A stretch of 7,775 nucleotides of DNA from Gammaproteobacteria bacterium (lineage in GTDB: Bacteria > Pseudomonadota > Gammaproteobacteria > Steroidobacterales > Steroidobacteraceae): assembly GCA_029857655.1 (NCBI GenBank), contig JAOUGR010000085.1:1-7775 (forward strand), given 5' to 3'. The position numbers and the translations under genes are program-made. Below, one piece after another: positions 5,987 to 7,775 of the stretch. The notes below the pieces were generated by a model. It ran no database searches. It had not been told where the DNA came from and saw nothing but the letters and a program-made list of their open reading frames with translations. Every line of letters begins with the position of its first letter. The first letter of the stretch is position 1.

Positions 5987-7069
5987 CTAGGCCAGCGGCC
6001 GGTAGGTCATGCCGAGGGCACGTGCGACGGCCTCGTGCGTGATCGCCCCGTCGTGGACATTGAGGCCTGCGGCAAAGCCTGCGTCGCGCTCAAGCGCCTT
6101 GCGCCAGCCGTGGTCGGCAAGCGCGCGCGCATAAGGCAGCGTCGCGTTGGTCAGTGCGAATGTCGAGGTGCGCGGAACGGCTCCGGGCATGTTGGTCACG
6201 CAGTAATGCACGACGCCGTCGACCACGTAGGTCGGATCAGCGTGAGTCGTCGGCTTGCTGGTCTCGAAACAGCCGCCCTGGTCGATCGAAATGTCCACCC
6301 GGCGCACCATGTCCCGTGTCACGAGCCGGGGCGCCGCGGCTCCTGTCACCAGCACGGCGCCGATCACCAGATCGGCCTGGGTCACGAGGCGCTCGATCGA
6401 CTCTGTCGTTGAATACGCCGTCTCGATCGTATTGCCGAACTGCGCGTCCAGTTCCCGCAGCCTGCGCAGCGATCGGTCCACGATCGTGACACGCGCGCCG
6501 AGACCCACGGCCATCTGTGCCGCATTCGTACCGGCGACACCGCCACCCAGGATCACGACCCGCGCGGGCGCCACGCCCGGCACGCCGCCCAGCAGCACGC
6601 CGAAGCCTCCGTTCGCCTTTTGCAGCGCCGTCGCGCCCACCTGGATGGACATCCGGCCGGCCACTTCACTCATCGGGGTCAGGAGCGGCAGCGAGCGGTC
6701 CGGGACGGTCACCGTTTCATAGGCTATTGCCGTCACGCCGGATGCCACCAGGGCCTTCGCCTGCGCCGCATCTGCCGCGAGATGCAGGTAGGTGAACAAT
6801 ACCTGTCCGCGCCGCAGCATCCCGCATTCCGGCAGTTGCGGCTCCTTGACCTTGATGACCAGTTCAGCGGCGTCAAATACCGATTTGGCATCCGGCTGCA
6901 CGCTTGCCCCCGCCGCGCGATAGGCGTCGTCGCTGATGCCGATTCCTGCGCCTGCACCGGTCTCGATCAACACCTGGTGACCGGCAGCGACCAACTCTCG
7001 GACACCCGCCGGGACCAGACCGACCCGGTACTCGTGAACCTTGATTTCCTTCGGACAACCTATCTTCAC
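5987..7069 (-). CDS. ald: Alanine dehydrogenase with internal ~7-residue deletion
   Basis: NAD-dependent L-alanine dehydrogenase (alanine to pyruvate plus ammonia), 360 residues where about 370 is usual. The N-terminus (residues 2-15, [14 protein letters not shown]) is typical and carries substrate-binding Arg15. Lys75 in KVKEP and His96 in YLHLA are the expected active-site residues. The NAD-binding glycine motif GGGVAG is at 175-180. The active-site loop [20 protein letters not shown] runs from 261 to 280, with Asp263 matching Asp270 of the Mycobacterium enzyme. Oddity: the conserved segment MKPGxVxV before that loop is absent, so RRV (256-258) runs straight into DISID. The reading frame is kept. 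Start: GTG at 7069, because AGGGAGGAG lies just upstream and translation then begins as in other family members. GTG at 7072 or ATG at 7150 would give longer N-termini. It is a single-gene unit, divergent from the aldehyde dehydrogenase. Confidence 0.94.
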   Translation of the reverse strand: MKIGCPKEIKVHEYRVGLVPAGVRELVAAGHQVLIETGAGAGIGISDDAYRAAGASVQPDAKSVFDAAELVIKVKEPQLPECGMLRRGQVLFTYLHLAADAAQAKALVASGVTAIAYETVTVPDRSLPLLTPMSEVAGRMSIQVGATALQKANGGFGVLLGGVPGVAPARVVILGGGVAGTNAAQMAVGLGARVTIVDRSLRRLRELDAQFGNTIETAYSTTESIERLVTQADLVIGAVLVTGAAAPRLVTRDMVRRVDISIDQGGCFETSKPTTHADPTYVVDGVVHYCVTNMPGAVPRTSTFALTNATLPYARALADHGWRKALERDAGFAAGLNVHDGAITHEAVARALGMTYRPLA

Positions 7070-7071
7070 CA

Positions 7072-7081
7072 CTCCTCCCTC
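7072..7081 (-). promoter_or_regulatory. Strong ribosome-binding site of the alanine dehydrogenase gene
   Basis: The minus strand reads GAGGGAGGAG directly before tandem GTG codons. GAGGG is 7 nt, and GGAGG 4 nt, from the GTG at 7069. This supports a GTG start near 7069 over the upstream in-frame ATG at 7150. Confidence 0.6.
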
Positions 7082-7139
7082 GGCCACCCGCGTGGCGAAC
7101 AGCTTGCCGGCCCCGGGACAGCCGGCGGCACGGGGTTCA

Positions 7140-7145
7140 ATTATC
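7140..7145 (-). promoter_or_regulatory. Candidate -10 element of the alanine dehydrogenase gene
   Basis: GATAAT on the minus strand matches the -10 consensus in five of six positions. The expected start near 7133 gives a leader of about 64 nt. No clear -35 is seen. It sits within a few bases of the opposite-strand -10 candidate at 7150-7155. Confidence 0.33.
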
Positions 7146-7149
7146 CGCA

Positions 7150-7155
7150 TAGAAT
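7150..7155 (+). promoter_or_regulatory. Candidate -10 element of the aldehyde dehydrogenase gene
   Basis: TAGAAT matches the -10 consensus in five of six positions and ends 7 nt before the ATG at 7163. Transcription would start at or next to the A of the start codon, implying a leaderless mRNA. No -35 is recognisable. Confidence 0.33.
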
Positions 7156-7162
7156 ACCCTGC

Positions 7163-7775
7163 ATGGCCACGGCACACGATCCCACCCGGCTCGCCGCCCA
7201 TCCGGCCCAGTTGTCGCAGGCGTTTACGCAGCAACGCCGCGCCTTCGACGCCGAGCCGTTTCCATCCATCGCGACGCGACGCGACCGCCTCGACCGGCTG
7301 CGGCGCATGTTGCGCGCCAACGAAGCAGCGATACGCGACGCCATAGGCGCCGATTTCGGCAATCGTGCGCAGCAGGAAACCCTGCTCTTCGAGTTGTTTA
7401 CGAGCGTCGAAGGCATTGCGTACGCCCGCCGACGCATGCGCCGCTGGATGCGGACGGAGCGGCGCAGTGTCGCCTGGTGGAGCCTGCCGGGCAGCGCCCG
7501 ACTGATGCGCCAGCCACTGGGTGCCGTCGGCATCATCGTGCCGTGGAATTATCCATTGTACCTGGCGGCATCGCCGCTGACGGCTGCGCTCGCCGCCGGC
7601 AATCGCGTCATGCTCAAGATGTCGGAACACACGCCGCGCTTTGGCACGCTGTTCGAGTCGCTGATCGCTGCGAACTTCGCTTCCGACGAGGTCATGGCTG
7701 TCAATGGCGATGCAGGCGTTGCACGCGCATTCGCCGCACTGCCATTCGATCACCTGCTGTTCACGGGTTCGACCC
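7163..7775 (+). CDS. Aldehyde dehydrogenase, coniferyl-aldehyde dehydrogenase-like, N-terminal part
   Basis: 204 codons are visible and the gene continues past the right edge. It belongs to the NAD(P)-dependent aldehyde dehydrogenase superfamily and resembles the coniferyl-aldehyde dehydrogenase group, in which a helical N-terminus with RLDRLRRML (42-50) and a basic RRRMRRWM stretch (89-96) lead to PLGAVGIIVPWNYPL (118-132). Asn129 of that motif is the conserved oxyanion-hole residue. LKMSEHTP (151-158) corresponds to the usual KPSE cofactor motif with Met in place of Pro, and DHLLFTGST (196-204) is the NAD-binding turn. The catalytic Cys and Glu would lie beyond the window. It likely oxidises an aromatic or medium-chain aldehyde to the acid; the substrate is uncertain. 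The ATG at 7163 has no Shine-Dalgarno sequence and no better in-frame start is visible upstream. Confidence 0.9.
   Translation, partial: MATAHDPTRLAAHPAQLSQAFTQQRRAFDAEPFPSIATRRDRLDRLRRMLRANEAAIRDAIGADFGNRAQQETLLFELFTSVEGIAYARRRMRRWMRTERRSVAWWSLPGSARLMRQPLGAVGIIVPWNYPLYLAASPLTAALAAGNRVMLKMSEHTPRFGTLFESLIAANFASDEVMAVNGDAGVARAFAALPFDHLLFTGST

Noticed and set aside
7070..7753. Minus-strand extension of alanine dehydrogenase to a 588-residue protein
   Set aside because: The extra part is antisense to the aldehyde dehydrogenase gene and has no recognisable domain; alanine dehydrogenase normally starts with the KIGxPKE segment found at 7066.

Overview
The window is a gene-dense, GC-rich (roughly 65%) bacterial chromosomal segment. 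The -10-like promoter elements, the gene families and the tight operon packing suggest a high-GC proteobacterium, most likely a gammaproteobacterium; this is an inference from style and not from a marker gene. No RNA gene, insertion sequence, CRISPR array or phage gene was found.

Layout from left to right: (1) 1-237, minus strand, the N-terminal part of a small exported cysteine-rich protein of unknown function that runs off the left edge. (2) 359-4070, minus strand, a compact four-gene operon read right to left: a short-chain dehydrogenase/reductase (SDR), a histidine-phosphatase-fold protein, an acyl-CoA dehydrogenase (ACAD) and an aminoglycoside-phosphotransferase-fold kinase. Its junctions are 0 bp, 17 bp and a 4-bp ATGA overlap. 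(3) 4071-4192, a 122-bp divergent promoter region. (4) 4193-5977, plus strand, a second acyl-CoA dehydrogenase of the long (~600 residue) architecture with an extra C-terminal domain. (5) 5987-7069, minus strand, alanine dehydrogenase, converging on gene 4 with a 9-bp gap. (6) 7070-7162, a second divergent intergenic region. (7) 7163 to the right edge, plus strand, the N-terminal part of a coniferyl-aldehyde-dehydrogenase-like aldehyde dehydrogenase.

The centre of the window looks like acyl-CoA (fatty or organic acid) catabolism. The most interesting unit is the four-gene operon. Its kinase and ACAD are separate-gene counterparts of the two domains fused in animal ACAD10/ACAD11, and they resemble the LvaA/LvaC pair of Pseudomonas levulinate catabolism. 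In those systems a 4-hydroxyacyl-CoA is phosphorylated and the ACAD-fold enzyme removes the phosphate to give an enoyl-CoA. With an SDR that could make or oxidise a hydroxyacyl-CoA, and a phosphatase-fold protein, the operon could be a hydroxyacyl-CoA activation and elimination module. The substrate cannot be read from the sequence.

Three further points deserve attention. The alanine dehydrogenase lacks about seven residues of a very conserved strand beside its active-site loop. The histidine phosphatase lacks the usual second catalytic histidine. The small exported protein has a mirror-symmetric six-cysteine pattern.
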